Below, in pieces: positions 56,627 through 64,000 of a stretch of 64,000 bases of DNA; positions within the stretch are counted from its first letter, which is position 1, and every line of letters starts with the position of its first letter. A program made the position numbers and the translations under genes. Where the stretch lies: positions 627,454-691,453 of the forward strand of contig NZ_LN869529.1 of assembly GCF_001244995.1 (NCBI RefSeq), read 5' to 3'. Below the pieces are notes generated by a model. The model ran no database searches. It worked only from the letters and a program-made list of their open reading frames with translations, and had not been told where the DNA came from. Source of the DNA: Intestinimonas massiliensis (ex Afouda et al. 2020) (GTDB lineage Bacteria; Bacillota; Clostridia; Oscillospirales; Oscillospiraceae).

Positions 56627-59143
56627 TTACAGGGCCAGGATGGAGAGGGACTCGTCCTCGCCCACGGCCTTGATCTGGGTGACGGGGGTTTGATAGCTGT
56701 CGATGATCTTGGTGGCGATGGGGTCCTCCAGGTCCTTCTGAATCTGGCGGCGCAGGTTCCGGGCGCCGTAAGCGGCGGAGTAGGACTTCTTTACCAGGTA
56801 ATCCAGTACGCTGTCGTCCCAGGTGAAGGTAATGCCCTTCTCCCGCAGGTTGTCGGTAAGCTCCTGGAGCATGATCTTGGCGATCTCCTTGAAGTTGTCC
56901 TCGGTGAGGCGGTTGAAATAGACCACCTCGTCCACCCGGTTGATGAACTCGGGACGGAGGAACTCGCCCAGGGCCTTCATGGCCCGGTCCTTGCTCATCT
57001 CGTTGGCGGTGCGGCCAAAGCCCACCGAGCCGGCAGACTTGTTGGCGCTGCCCGCATTGGAGGTCATGACGATGACGGTATTCTCAAAATTCACGTTCCG
57101 GCCCTGGGCGTCGGTAATGTGGCCATCGTCCAGGATCTGGAGCATGATGTTGAGCACGTCGGGATGGGCCTTCTCAATCTCGTCGAAGAGGACCACGCAA
57201 TAGGGCTTGCGCCGCACCTTCTCAGTGAGCTGCCCGGCCTCGTCGTAGCCCACGTAGCCCGGGGGCGAGCCGATGATGCGGCTCACGGCAAACTTCTCCA
57301 TAAATTCGGACATGTCCAGCCGGATGAGGGACTCGGGGGAGTTGAACATGTCCATGGCCAACTGCTTGACCAGTTCGGTCTTGCCCACGCCGGTGGAGCC
57401 CACAAAGATGAAGGACACGGGCTTGCGCTTGGAGGCAATGCCCACCCGGCCCCGACGGATGGCGGAGGCCACGGCCTTGACGGCCTCGTCCTGGCCGATG
57501 ATATGGCTCTTGAGCCGTTCCTCCAGACGGGACAGGCGTTCATACTCCTGCTCCTGAATCTGGCTGGCGGGAATCTTAGTCCACAGCTCGATGACCCGGG
57601 CCAGGTGTTCCACTGTCAGGGCGGGGTCTCCCTTGGCGGTCAGCCCGTCCCGCTCGCCGGTGAGCTGGAGCTCCTGACTCTTGAGGACGGCCAGCCGCTG
57701 ATAGGCCTTCTCGCTGGCCTGGTTCTCCAGCACGGCCCGCTCCTGGGCCACTCCGGCGAGCTGACGCTGGAGGTCGGCGATCCGGCCCTGCCGGACGCCG
57801 GGGTCCTCACCCTCCGCCGCGGGCATGGCCTCCAGCCGTTCCTTCTGCTGAAGCAGGGCGGCCTCCCGCTGCTTGAGCTTCTGGAAGGCCTCGCCGGACT
57901 TATCATTGGCGGCGGCCAGCATAACCTCCCGCTCCTTGGCGATGTCGGCCAGCTCCTTATCAATCTCCATAGTCCGGGCCAGAGCCTTGTTGTGGAGGTT
58001 CACATCGGAGGAGGCCTCGTCAATGAGGTCGATGGCCTTGTCGGGCAGGAAACGGTCGGTGATGTACCGCTCGGACATGGTGACGGCCAGACGGCACATC
58101 TCCGGCGCGATCTTCACGTGGTGATAGGCCTCGTAGTAGGGGGCGATACCCTGGATGATTTGGACGGCATCCTCGATGGAGGGCTCCTCCACGATGACCG
58201 GCTGGAACCGGCGCTCCAGAGCGGAGTCCTTTTCAATATACTTGCGGTATTCCGTGAGGGTGGTGGCGCCGATGACCTGAATCTCGCCCCGGGACAGGGC
58301 GGGCTTAAGGATATTGGCGGCATTCATGGAGCCTTCGGCATCCCCGGCCCCTACCAGGTTGTGGACCTCGTCAATGACCAGGATAATGTTGCCTAGCTTT
58401 TTGATCTCCTCGATGAGGCCCTTCATGCGGCTTTCAAACTGGCCGCGGAACTGGGTGCCCGCCACCAGGGCGGTCAGGTCCAGCAGATAGACCTCCTTGT
58501 CCATCAGCTTATAGGGCACGTCCCGCTGGGCGATGCGCATGGCAAGGCCCTCGGCGATGGCGGTTTTACCCACGCCGGGCTCACCGATCAGGCAGGGGTT
58601 GTTCTTTTGACGGCGGTTGAGGATTTGGACTACCCGCTCCAGCTCCTGATCCCGGCCGATGATCCGATCCAGCTTGCCGTCCAGGGCTTTTTGAGTCAGG
58701 GAAATGCAATAATTTTCCAGAAACTTACGCTTGGGCTGGCGGGGCTCGGTCTTGCCGGGCTTTTCATCCCGGCTCTGCCGGGGCTGCTCGCTGGGCGTAG
58801 GCGCGGCGGACTCGCCGCCTCCATTGCCAAAGAGCTTATTGAGGAAGGGAAAGGTGGCGGTCCGGCCCTCGTCGTCCTCGTCGTCGTCCCCGCCGTCCTC
58901 CTGGGCCATCAGGCCCTCCATACCCTCGGCGCCGCCAAAGGCGGACATCATCTCATTGGTGATGCCCTCCAAATCATCGTCGGTGATGCCCATCTTCTGC
59001 ATCATATCCTGAACGGGCTTGATGCCCAGTTCCTTGGCGCACTTGAGGCAGAGACCCTCGTTCTTGGTCTCGCTGCCGTCGATGCGGGTCACAAAAATCA
59101 CGGCCACGTTTTTATGGCATCTGGAACAAAGCGTTGGCTGCAT
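56627..59143 (-). CDS. ClpC-like AAA+ unfoldase with N-terminal zinc finger
   Basis: 838-residue Clp/Hsp100 protein. In place of the usual Clp N-domain repeats, the first 60 residues hold a four-Cys finger (Cys6, Cys9, Cys32, Cys35) like the N-terminus of McsA. The first AAA+ domain has [13 protein letters not shown] and [13 protein letters not shown]; a long coiled-coil M domain (about 395-510) follows; the second AAA+ has [15 protein letters not shown] and [15 protein letters not shown]-terminal ISLDLED-type ClpP loop cannot be confirmed. AAGGAG lies ten bases before ATG 59143; the longer start at 59182 is unlikely. Probably works with ClpP in protein quality control. Confidence 0.93.
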   Translation of the reverse strand: MQPTLCSRCHKNVAVIFVTRIDGSETKNEGLCLKCAKELGIKPVQDMMQKMGITDDDLEGITNEMMSAFGGAEGMEGLMAQEDGGDDDEDDEGRTATFPFLNKLFGNGGGESAAPTPSEQPRQSRDEKPGKTEPRQPKRKFLENYCISLTQKALDGKLDRIIGRDQELERVVQILNRRQKNNPCLIGEPGVGKTAIAEGLAMRIAQRDVPYKLMDKEVYLLDLTALVAGTQFRGQFESRMKGLIEEIKKLGNIILVIDEVHNLVGAGDAEGSMNAANILKPALSRGEIQVIGATTLTEYRKYIEKDSALERRFQPVIVEEPSIEDAVQIIQGIAPYYEAYHHVKIAPEMCRLAVTMSERYITDRFLPDKAIDLIDEASSDVNLHNKALARTMEIDKELADIAKEREVMLAAANDKSGEAFQKLKQREAALLQQKERLEAMPAAEGEDPGVRQGRIADLQRQLAGVAQERAVLENQASEKAYQRLAVLKSQELQLTGERDGLTAKGDPALTVEHLARVIELWTKIPASQIQEQEYERLSRLEERLKSHIIGQDEAVKAVASAIRRGRVGIASKRKPVSFIFVGSTGVGKTELVKQLAMDMFNSPESLIRLDMSEFMEKFAVSRIIGSPPGYVGYDEAGQLTEKVRRKPYCVVLFDEIEKAHPDVLNIMLQILDDGHITDAQGRNVNFENTVIVMTSNAGSANKSAGSVGFGRTANEMSKDRAMKALGEFLRPEFINRVDEVVYFNRLTEDNFKEIAKIMLQELTDNLREKGITFTWDDSVLDYLVKKSYSAAYGARNLRRQIQKDLEDPIATKIIDSYQTPVTQIKAVGEDESLSILAL

Positions 59144-59264
59144 TATGGTTTCACTCCTTCGAGGGAGAAGGGCTTGATCCATTTCTCCCAGGTTACCGAA
59201 TCTAACATGTAATTGTGAACTGGTGATGAATTTCGTATGAAAAACATTAAAACACGGTAGGATA

Positions 59265-59987
59265 TCAGGCGCCCAGAATCAGGGTCACCGGATTGGTGGT
59301 CATAAAGAATTTGAGCAGACGGGTCTGATCCACGGCCTCTTCCGGTATGATGTTGCCCAGGTAGCGCAGGACCCATGCACAGACGAAGAGAAGGATGCAC
59401 CCCTTTACCAGGCCCAGCAGGGCCCCGCCGGTCTTGTTGAGGGCGTGCAGGCCAGGCAGACGGGCCACCAGGTCCAGCGCGCGGCTGAGGATGGTCCAGA
59501 GGATGAGGATCAGGACGAAGGACAGGCCAAAGATCAGCATGTGGGCCACGCTGCCGGCAATGGAGGCCGCCACCGCGGCGGCGGCGCTGGCGGCCACCTC
59601 CGTCATGCCGGCCCGGACCGCCTTGTCCACGGCGTCCACGGCGCTCTGGTAGAAGCCCATGTCCTTAAGGACGTTCAGCACGTCCTGGAGGGGGAGGTCG
59701 TCCGGGGTCACCGCGCCGGCGGCACCGGCCGACCCGTCGGACTGCCAGGAGGCGCTTTGAATCTGCTCCTCCAGCCGCTGTTCCAGGGCGGCGGCAAATT
59801 TAGGCTCTAAGTACGCGGCCACCTTGGGGGCCATGATGTCTGAGACGGCGCTGGCGCCGATGAAGGCCACGAGGACGGCCAGCAGGCCGCACAGGGAGAG
59901 GAGCAGCCCACGCTTGGCGCCCAGCAGGGCAAACACGGCCAGAATGAGGAGAATGACGATGTCGAAGATGAGATAGGGCGTTGTCAT
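59265..59987 (-). CDS. CvpA family membrane protein
   Basis: 240-residue protein with four helices (about 5-25, 28-50, 150-172 and 182-205) separated by a long amphipathic insert (60-145). The start IFDIVILLILAVFALLGAKRGLLLSL matches the CvpA fold. Role in membrane or envelope stress is inferred only from family work. It is the last gene of the ecfA1-ecfA2-ecfT-truA-DUF5711-cvpA unit, 15 bp after the DUF5711 stop. Confidence 0.85.
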   Translation of the reverse strand: MTTPYLIFDIVILLILAVFALLGAKRGLLLSLCGLLAVLVAFIGASAVSDIMAPKVAAYLEPKFAAALEQRLEEQIQSASWQSDGSAGAAGAVTPDDLPLQDVLNVLKDMGFYQSAVDAVDKAVRAGMTEVAASAAAAVAASIAGSVAHMLIFGLSFVLILILWTILSRALDLVARLPGLHALNKTGGALLGLVKGCILLFVCAWVLRYLGNIIPEEAVDQTRLLKFFMTTNPVTLILGA

Positions 59988-60002
59988 AAAGATACCTCGC
60001 TG

Positions 60003-61178
60003 TTATTCGGGAATGAAGAGACGGGCGGTCTCCCCGGTGATGAGCCAGGCGGTGCCGTCGGAGCGGAGCACCACGTCCCGGGCTCCGCCGGTGGTGTCCA
60101 GAGAGGCGTAGAGCTCCAGATCGCGGGTGTAGAGATCCAGCCGTCCGGCGGTGAGCACCGCCACATAGCGGCCCGCCGCGTCCAGATCCAGTACTTGGTC
60201 GTCCAGCTCCAGAGCGGCCAGCTCCTGCCCGGCGGCGTCCACCGTCAGCAGGGTGGCGCCGGAGCCCGCCCGGTACTTGCCCAGCAGCAGGGTGGCGGAG
60301 CGGTCGCCCCCCAGGGAGAAGGCCTTGAGATAGCGGCCGCCGTAGTCGTACTGCCCCGCCAGGGAGCCGTCCAACTGGACGATGGAGAGCGCCTCATCGC
60401 CCAGGGCCCAGAAGGAATCGGCGTCGTATTTCAGGTCCAGCACAGCGCTGCCGCCCAGTGAACAGGAGGCATAAGGGGCGTCCTCATCCAGATGATAGAG
60501 GGCCAGGGCGCTGTCAAAGGCGTCGTCGGTCTGCCCGGCGGTGAGAACGGCTACGGTCCTGTTGTCGTCAGAGAGCAGGCCGTCCATCAAAAACCGGCTG
60601 GAAAGGCGGATGCTGACCAGCGGCTGATAAGACCCATCGTAGACGGTGACGGAGCCCTTATAACCGGGCTCCCGGCTGGTGACGGTGAGGCGTCCAGCGG
60701 CGTTGAGCCGGGCGGACAGGATCTCATGGCCCTGAGCGGCGCTGGTCTCCAGCACGGTGGACCGGTCGGACAGGACCCGCAGGGCGTAGCCCCCCGCGTC
60801 ATAGACCACGGCCGCGCTGCCGGCTCCGTCGGCCACCGGGGTAGTGAGCAGGACGGATTCGGTGAGGTACTCCACGCCGCTGACGGAGAAGAGCCGGGCT
60901 CCGCTGGCGGAATAGACCAGCAGGTCGTCCCCCACGCCCAGGCAGCCGCCCTTGCCGCCGCTTTCCAGGCGGAAGGAGGTGGGCTGCCGGTCGTCGCCCG
61001 TCTCCAGCGTGCGGTAGGTGATGTAGCGCTTCAGGGAGTCGAGGTTGATCTTGTCCCGGAAAGCCACCAGCGCCACGGCGCCCAACACCAGGGCCAGGGT
61101 GAGCAGAAAGGCCAGCAGCCGCACCACGATATTCGGTTTTTTCGGAGGCGCGGGCTCCGGCCGCTTCAGTTCTTCCAT
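60003..61178 (-). CDS. DUF5711 family membrane-anchored beta-propeller-like protein
   Basis: 391 residues from ATG 61178. One helix (VVRLLAFLLTLALVLGAVAL, near residue 20) anchors an extracytoplasmic domain of about 340 residues. The rest has repeating beta blades with the pattern hh-V-Y-D-G/hh-V-L-T (GSVTVYDGSYQPLVSIRLS, TVDAAGQELAALEL, LDLYTRDLELYASLDT), typical of DUF5711 and WD/PQQ-like propellers. The function is unknown. The GGGGG ribosome site is 13 bases upstream; an in-frame TTG sits closer but is unlikely. Lies between truA and cvpA on the minus strand. Confidence 0.78.
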   Translation of the reverse strand: MEELKRPEPAPPKKPNIVVRLLAFLLTLALVLGAVALVAFRDKINLDSLKRYITYRTLETGDDRQPTSFRLESGGKGGCLGVGDDLLVYSASGARLFSVSGVEYLTESVLLTTPVADGAGSAAVVYDAGGYALRVLSDRSTVLETSAAQGHEILSARLNAAGRLTVTSREPGYKGSVTVYDGSYQPLVSIRLSSRFLMDGLLSDDNRTVAVLTAGQTDDAFDSALALYHLDEDAPYASCSLGGSAVLDLKYDADSFWALGDEALSIVQLDGSLAGQYDYGGRYLKAFSLGGDRSATLLLGKYRAGSGATLLTVDAAGQELAALELDDQVLDLDAAGRYVAVLTAGRLDLYTRDLELYASLDTTGGARDVVLRSDGTAWLITGETARLFIPE

Positions 61179-61205
61179 GTTTATGCGCAAATCCCCCTGA
61201 ATAGA

Positions 61206-61958
61206 TTACAAAACATCTTCCTCGTACCACAGCTTGGTCATGTACAATCCGCCCGGAGGGACCGTAGGTCCCGCGGCAGTGCGGTTTCGGTTTTCCAGGA
61301 TCTCGGTTACGGCCTCCGGCGGGAATTTTCCCTCGGCGGCGTAGACGCAGGTGCCCACCATGGCCCGCACCATATTATAGAGGAAGCCGTTGGCACAGAC
61401 CCGGCACTCGATGAGGTCCCCGCTGCGGGCGATCTGGAAGTAGTGCACCGTGCGCACCGTGGATTTCACATTGGTGCCCACAGAGCGGACGGCGGCAAAG
61501 TCGTGGGTGCCTACGAAGCGGTCGGCTGCCGCCTGCATGACGGCCTCGTCCAGCGGCTTGGGGTAGAACCAGGCCCGATCCACATAAAAAGCGTTGCGGA
61601 TGCGGGAGTTGTAGATACGGTAGGTGTACTCCTTTTTGAGGCAGGAGCCGATGGCGTTAAAGCCCTCGGACACCTCCGTCGCCTTTACCACCACGATGTC
61701 GTCGGGCAGGCGGGTATTCACCGCCAGCGGGATGCGGTCGCAGGGGATGGAAGAGGCGGTGCGGAAGTTGGCGATATAGGTCTCGGCGTGGACGCCGGCG
61801 TCGGTGCGGCCCGCCCCGGTGAGCTTCACCGGGTGGCAAACCACGGTGGCCAGGGCCTTTTCCAAGGTCTCGGCCACGGTGACGTCCCGCTTTTGGACCT
61901 GCCAGCCGTGGTAGGCTGTCCCGACGTACATGAGTTTCAGAGCAATATTTCTCGTCAT
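61206..61958 (-). CDS. truA: tRNA pseudouridine(38-40) synthase
   Basis: 250-residue enzyme that isomerises U38-40 of the anticodon stem. The catalytic Asp lies in LTGAGRTDAGVHAETYIANF near residue 49-55; LKLMYVGTAYHGWQVQK is the N-terminal signature and FLYNMVRAMVGTCVYAAEG near 205 the late motif. Length is typical. In many Firmicutes truA follows ecfT, as it does here with 11 bp between. Confidence 0.96.
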   Translation of the reverse strand: MTRNIALKLMYVGTAYHGWQVQKRDVTVAETLEKALATVVCHPVKLTGAGRTDAGVHAETYIANFRTASSIPCDRIPLAVNTRLPDDIVVVKATEVSEGFNAIGSCLKKEYTYRIYNSRIRNAFYVDRAWFYPKPLDEAVMQAAADRFVGTHDFAAVRSVGTNVKSTVRTVHYFQIARSGDLIECRVCANGFLYNMVRAMVGTCVYAAEGKFPPEAVTEILENRNRTAAGPTVPPGGLYMTKLWYEEDVL

Positions 61959-61969
61959 GGAAACACCCT

Positions 61970-62776
61970 TTACCAGCCGAGATACCGCAGGACATACACT
62001 GCGGCCACCATGAAGAGGCTGCCCGCCAGGGCCAGATAGTCCCGCCGGACGAAGATGAGCTGCCGCAGGCGGGTGCGGCCCTCACCGCCATGGTAACAGC
62101 GGCACTCCATGGCGATGGCCAGCTCGTCGGCCCGCCGGAAGGCGGAGATGAACAGCGGCACCAGCAGGGGCACCAGGGCCCTGGCCTTCTGGAAGAGGTT
62201 TCCGGTATCAAAATCGGCGCCCCGGGCCTTCTGTGCGGACATGATCTTGTCGGTCTCCTCGATGAGGGTGGGGATAAAGCGCAGGGCGATGGACATCATC
62301 ATACTGAGCTCGTGGACCGGCACCCGGAGCTTTTTCAGGGGCCCCAGCAGCTTTTCCAGCCCGTCAGTAAGCAGGATGGGGGAGGTGGTGTAGGTCAGCA
62401 GAAAGGTGCAGGTGATGAGCATGGAGATGCGAAGCACCATATAAATGGCAGCCCAAATGCCCTCCACGGTGATTTTGAGAAACTTCCACTGCCAGATGGG
62501 GTCGCCGGGGGTGTAGAACAGGTTGAGGATGGCGGTGAGCACGATGATGAAGAGGATGGGCTTCATGCCCCGCAGGATGGTTTTGAGCCGGACCCTGGAG
62601 ATCTGGATGCAGACCGCCAGCACGGCCATCAGCAGCAGGTAGGAGGGCAGGCGCTTGGCGGAGAACAGGGCTACGATATACAAGACGGTAAAGAGCAGCT
62701 TGGTCCTGGGGTCCAACTGATGGATGAAGGAGTTTCCGGGAAAGTATTGGCCCAGGGTGATGTCCTTGAGCGCCAT
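61970..62776 (-). CDS. ecfT: ECF transporter transmembrane component EcfT
   Basis: 268-residue scaffold linking the two ATPases to exchangeable S components such as RibU. It has six helices and the two coupling Ala-Arg-Gly/Ala motifs: SAQKARGADFDTG near residue 186 and AMECRCYHGGEGRTRL near 238, the second with the expected Arg in ECRCY. Start at ATG 62776 abuts the stop of ecfA2, so translation is coupled. Confidence 0.95.
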   Translation of the reverse strand: MALKDITLGQYFPGNSFIHQLDPRTKLLFTVLYIVALFSAKRLPSYLLLMAVLAVCIQISRVRLKTILRGMKPILFIIVLTAILNLFYTPGDPIWQWKFLKITVEGIWAAIYMVLRISMLITCTFLLTYTTSPILLTDGLEKLLGPLKKLRVPVHELSMMMSIALRFIPTLIEETDKIMSAQKARGADFDTGNLFQKARALVPLLVPLFISAFRRADELAIAMECRCYHGGEGRTRLRQLIFVRRDYLALAGSLFMVAAVYVLRYLGW

Positions 62777-63646
62777 TTACACCGCCCCCTTCTTGCGCGC
62801 CAGCGCGGCCTGTACGGCAGCCCGGGCCTGGGCAATGGTGTAGACCGAGGGGTCCACGTCCGCACCCAGCTCCCGCAGGCGGTGGAACACCCGGGTCACC
62901 TGGGGGACGCCCAGTCCCATCTCCTCCAGCTCACGGCCGTGGGCAAAGACCTCCCGGGGCGTGCCGGAGAAGGGGATGCGGCCGCCGCTGACCACCACCA
63001 GGCGGTCCACGGTGCGGGCCACCTCCTCCATGGAGTGGGAGACTAGGATGATGGTGGCGTTTTTCGCCTCGTGGTAGTCGTGAATGTTGCGCAGGATGGA
63101 CTCCACGCCCACCGGGTCCAGACCGGCGGTGGGCTCGTCCAGCACCAGGACGGAGGGCTCCATGGCGATGACCCCGGCGATGGCCACCCGGCGCTTCTGC
63201 CCGCCGGAGAGCTCAAAGGGGGACTTCTCCAGCGCTTCGTCGGGCAGACCCACGAAGGCGGCGGCGGAGCGCACCCGGCGGTCAATCTCCGCCTCGTCCA
63301 GTCCCATGTTCCGGGGACCAAAGGCGATATCCTGATAGACGGTTTCCTCAAACAACTGGTATTCCGGGTATTGGAACACCAGGCCCACCTGGAACCGGGT
63401 GGCCCGGGTGCGCTCTTTGGTCTCCCAGATATCCCTGCCCTCGAACAGCACCCGGCCCGAGGTGGGCTTCAGCAGGCCGTTGAGGTGCTGGATCAGGGTA
63501 GATTTGCCCGAGCCGGTCCGGCCGATGACGCCCAGGTATTCGCCGCGATAGGCGGCAAAATCCACGTCCACCAGAGCGCCCTGCTCGAAGGGCGTGCCGA
63601 CGCTGTAGACGTGCGAGAGCTTTTCCGTCTGAATGATGGGTTCCAA
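62777..63646 (-). CDS. ecfA2: ECF transporter ATPase EcfA2
   Basis: 289-residue ABC ATPase. Walker A is GRTGSGKSTLIQHLNG near residue 41, Q-loop FQYPEYQLFE near 90, signature LSGGQKRRVAIAGVI near 144, Walker B VLVLDEPTAGLDP near 165, H-loop VSHSMEEVA near 201. The Q-loop and C-terminal region are typical for EcfA2. Powers uptake with EcfA1 and EcfT. Confidence 0.95.
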   Translation of the reverse strand: MEPIIQTEKLSHVYSVGTPFEQGALVDVDFAAYRGEYLGVIGRTGSGKSTLIQHLNGLLKPTSGRVLFEGRDIWETKERTRATRFQVGLVFQYPEYQLFEETVYQDIAFGPRNMGLDEAEIDRRVRSAAAFVGLPDEALEKSPFELSGGQKRRVAIAGVIAMEPSVLVLDEPTAGLDPVGVESILRNIHDYHEAKNATIILVSHSMEEVARTVDRLVVVSGGRIPFSGTPREVFAHGRELEEMGLGVPQVTRVFHRLRELGADVDPSVYTIAQARAAVQAALARKKGAV

Positions 63647-63700
63647 AGGAAATCAGTCCTAACATTATAAATGGTGCCTGTCCTTGCGGGGCGGGGGCCG

Positions 63701-64000
63701 TCAGGTCAAAAGCCGGTACAGGGCCTGGGCGCACTCCTCGACGCTCAGGGCGTCCAAGGGAAGCTCCAGACCGTCCTGGCGCAACGCGTAGCACAGCTCC
63801 ACCGTCTCAGGGACGGTCAGGCCCACGGCCCTGAGCTCCTCCACGCGGGAGAAGACCGTCTTGGGGGCGCCGTCGGCCACCACATGACCGTCGGCCATGA
63901 CCACCAGCCGGTCGGCCAGAGCGGCCTCGTCCATGTGGTGGGTGATGAGGACCACCGTGACGCCGGAAGTCCGGTTGAGCGCCTGGATGGTGTGCAGCAC
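63701..64000 (-). CDS. ecfA1: ECF transporter ATPase EcfA1, 5' part outside the window
   Basis: Only the C-terminal 99 codons are seen. The H-loop VVLITHHMDEAALADRLVVM is near the start of the visible part, followed by the conserved DGHVVADGAPKTVF tail and a helical end. It precedes ecfA2 by 54 bp on the minus strand. The nucleotide-binding motifs lie beyond the right edge. Confidence 0.88.
   Translation of the reverse strand: MLHTIQALNRTSGVTVVLITHHMDEAALADRLVVMADGHVVADGAPKTVFSRVEELRAVGLTVPETVELCYALRQDGLELPLDALSVEECAQALYRLLT

Overview
The window is about 64 kb of GC-rich (roughly 60%) Gram-positive chromosome, gene-dense and without phage or conjugation modules. It has a ClpC-type unfoldase, an ECF vitamin transporter with truA, spore or germination-type wall enzymes, BlaI/BlaR1, LexA-type SOS control, YerC, DUF4364, DUF3048, DUF5711 and the radical SAM/DUF2344 pair. 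Together these point to an endospore-forming Clostridia member, most likely a gut Oscillospiraceae (Flavonifractor/Lawsonibacter/Intestinimonas-like). The genus is an inference from protein families and GC, not from a database search.

Layout. 1-6.1 kb: a truncated hypothetical gene, a frameshifted pseudogene, dnaE and a cardiolipin synthase. 6.1-10.5 kb: CmpB-like membrane protein, DUF4364, DUF3048 lipoprotein, a very Cys-rich protein and a VTT-domain protein. 10.5-11.2 kb: a long hairpin, a stand-alone 28-residue micro-ORF with its own promoter and terminator, and tRNA-Gly(CCC). 11.3-16.7 kb: a YtaF-like protein, two tandem AtoE-type short-chain fatty acid transporters with separate promoters and palindromes, and purA. 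16.8-20.2 kb: DUF3298 protein, a yerC-methyltransferase-hslO run, and a tRNA array (Val, Asp, Phe, Gly, Cys). 20.2-21.3 kb: a lower-GC patch with strong hairpins. 21.3-28.5 kb: AGCS symporter, a large unknown membrane protein, an HD-domain protein, tRNA-Ser, and the radical SAM/DUF2344 pair. 28.5-33.6 kb: three co-directional genes for peptidoglycan-binding or spore-type proteins, an iron alcohol dehydrogenase, an SLH-type protein and a 55-residue Gly/Cys-rich membrane microprotein. 33.7-38.4 kb: tRNA-Arg, then a lower-GC VanZ-like gene, a cation P-type ATPase and two overlapping small genes.

38.6-45.1 kb is a cell-envelope block: LysM-GH18 glycosidase, amidase, DUF4349 lipoprotein, an FHA-fused SEDS polymerase, and its class B PBP overlapping it by four bases. 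45.1-52.4 kb: a BTAD-type regulator divergent from an unknown gene, a CofE-like ligase, dinB-pit under a LexA box, and a PadR-DUF2812 pair. 52.4-56.6 kb: ribU under an FMN riboswitch, a SLOG protein, and a BlaI repressor with a BlaR1-type protease fused to an M23 (LytM) peptidase, behind three related palindromes. 56.6-64 kb: a Zn-finger ClpC-like unfoldase, then ecfA1-ecfA2-ecfT-truA-DUF5711-cvpA on the minus strand, with ecfA1 cut by the window end.

How the genes connect: RibU is an S component that could dock on the EcfA1A2T module coded about 10 kb away. The FHA-SEDS/PBP pair and the BlaI/BlaR1-M23 pair are the most distinctive systems; both suggest wall synthesis or turnover controlled by a signalling or sensing domain. 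Strong sigma-A promoters and intrinsic terminators punctuate most transcription units, so operon limits can be read fairly directly.
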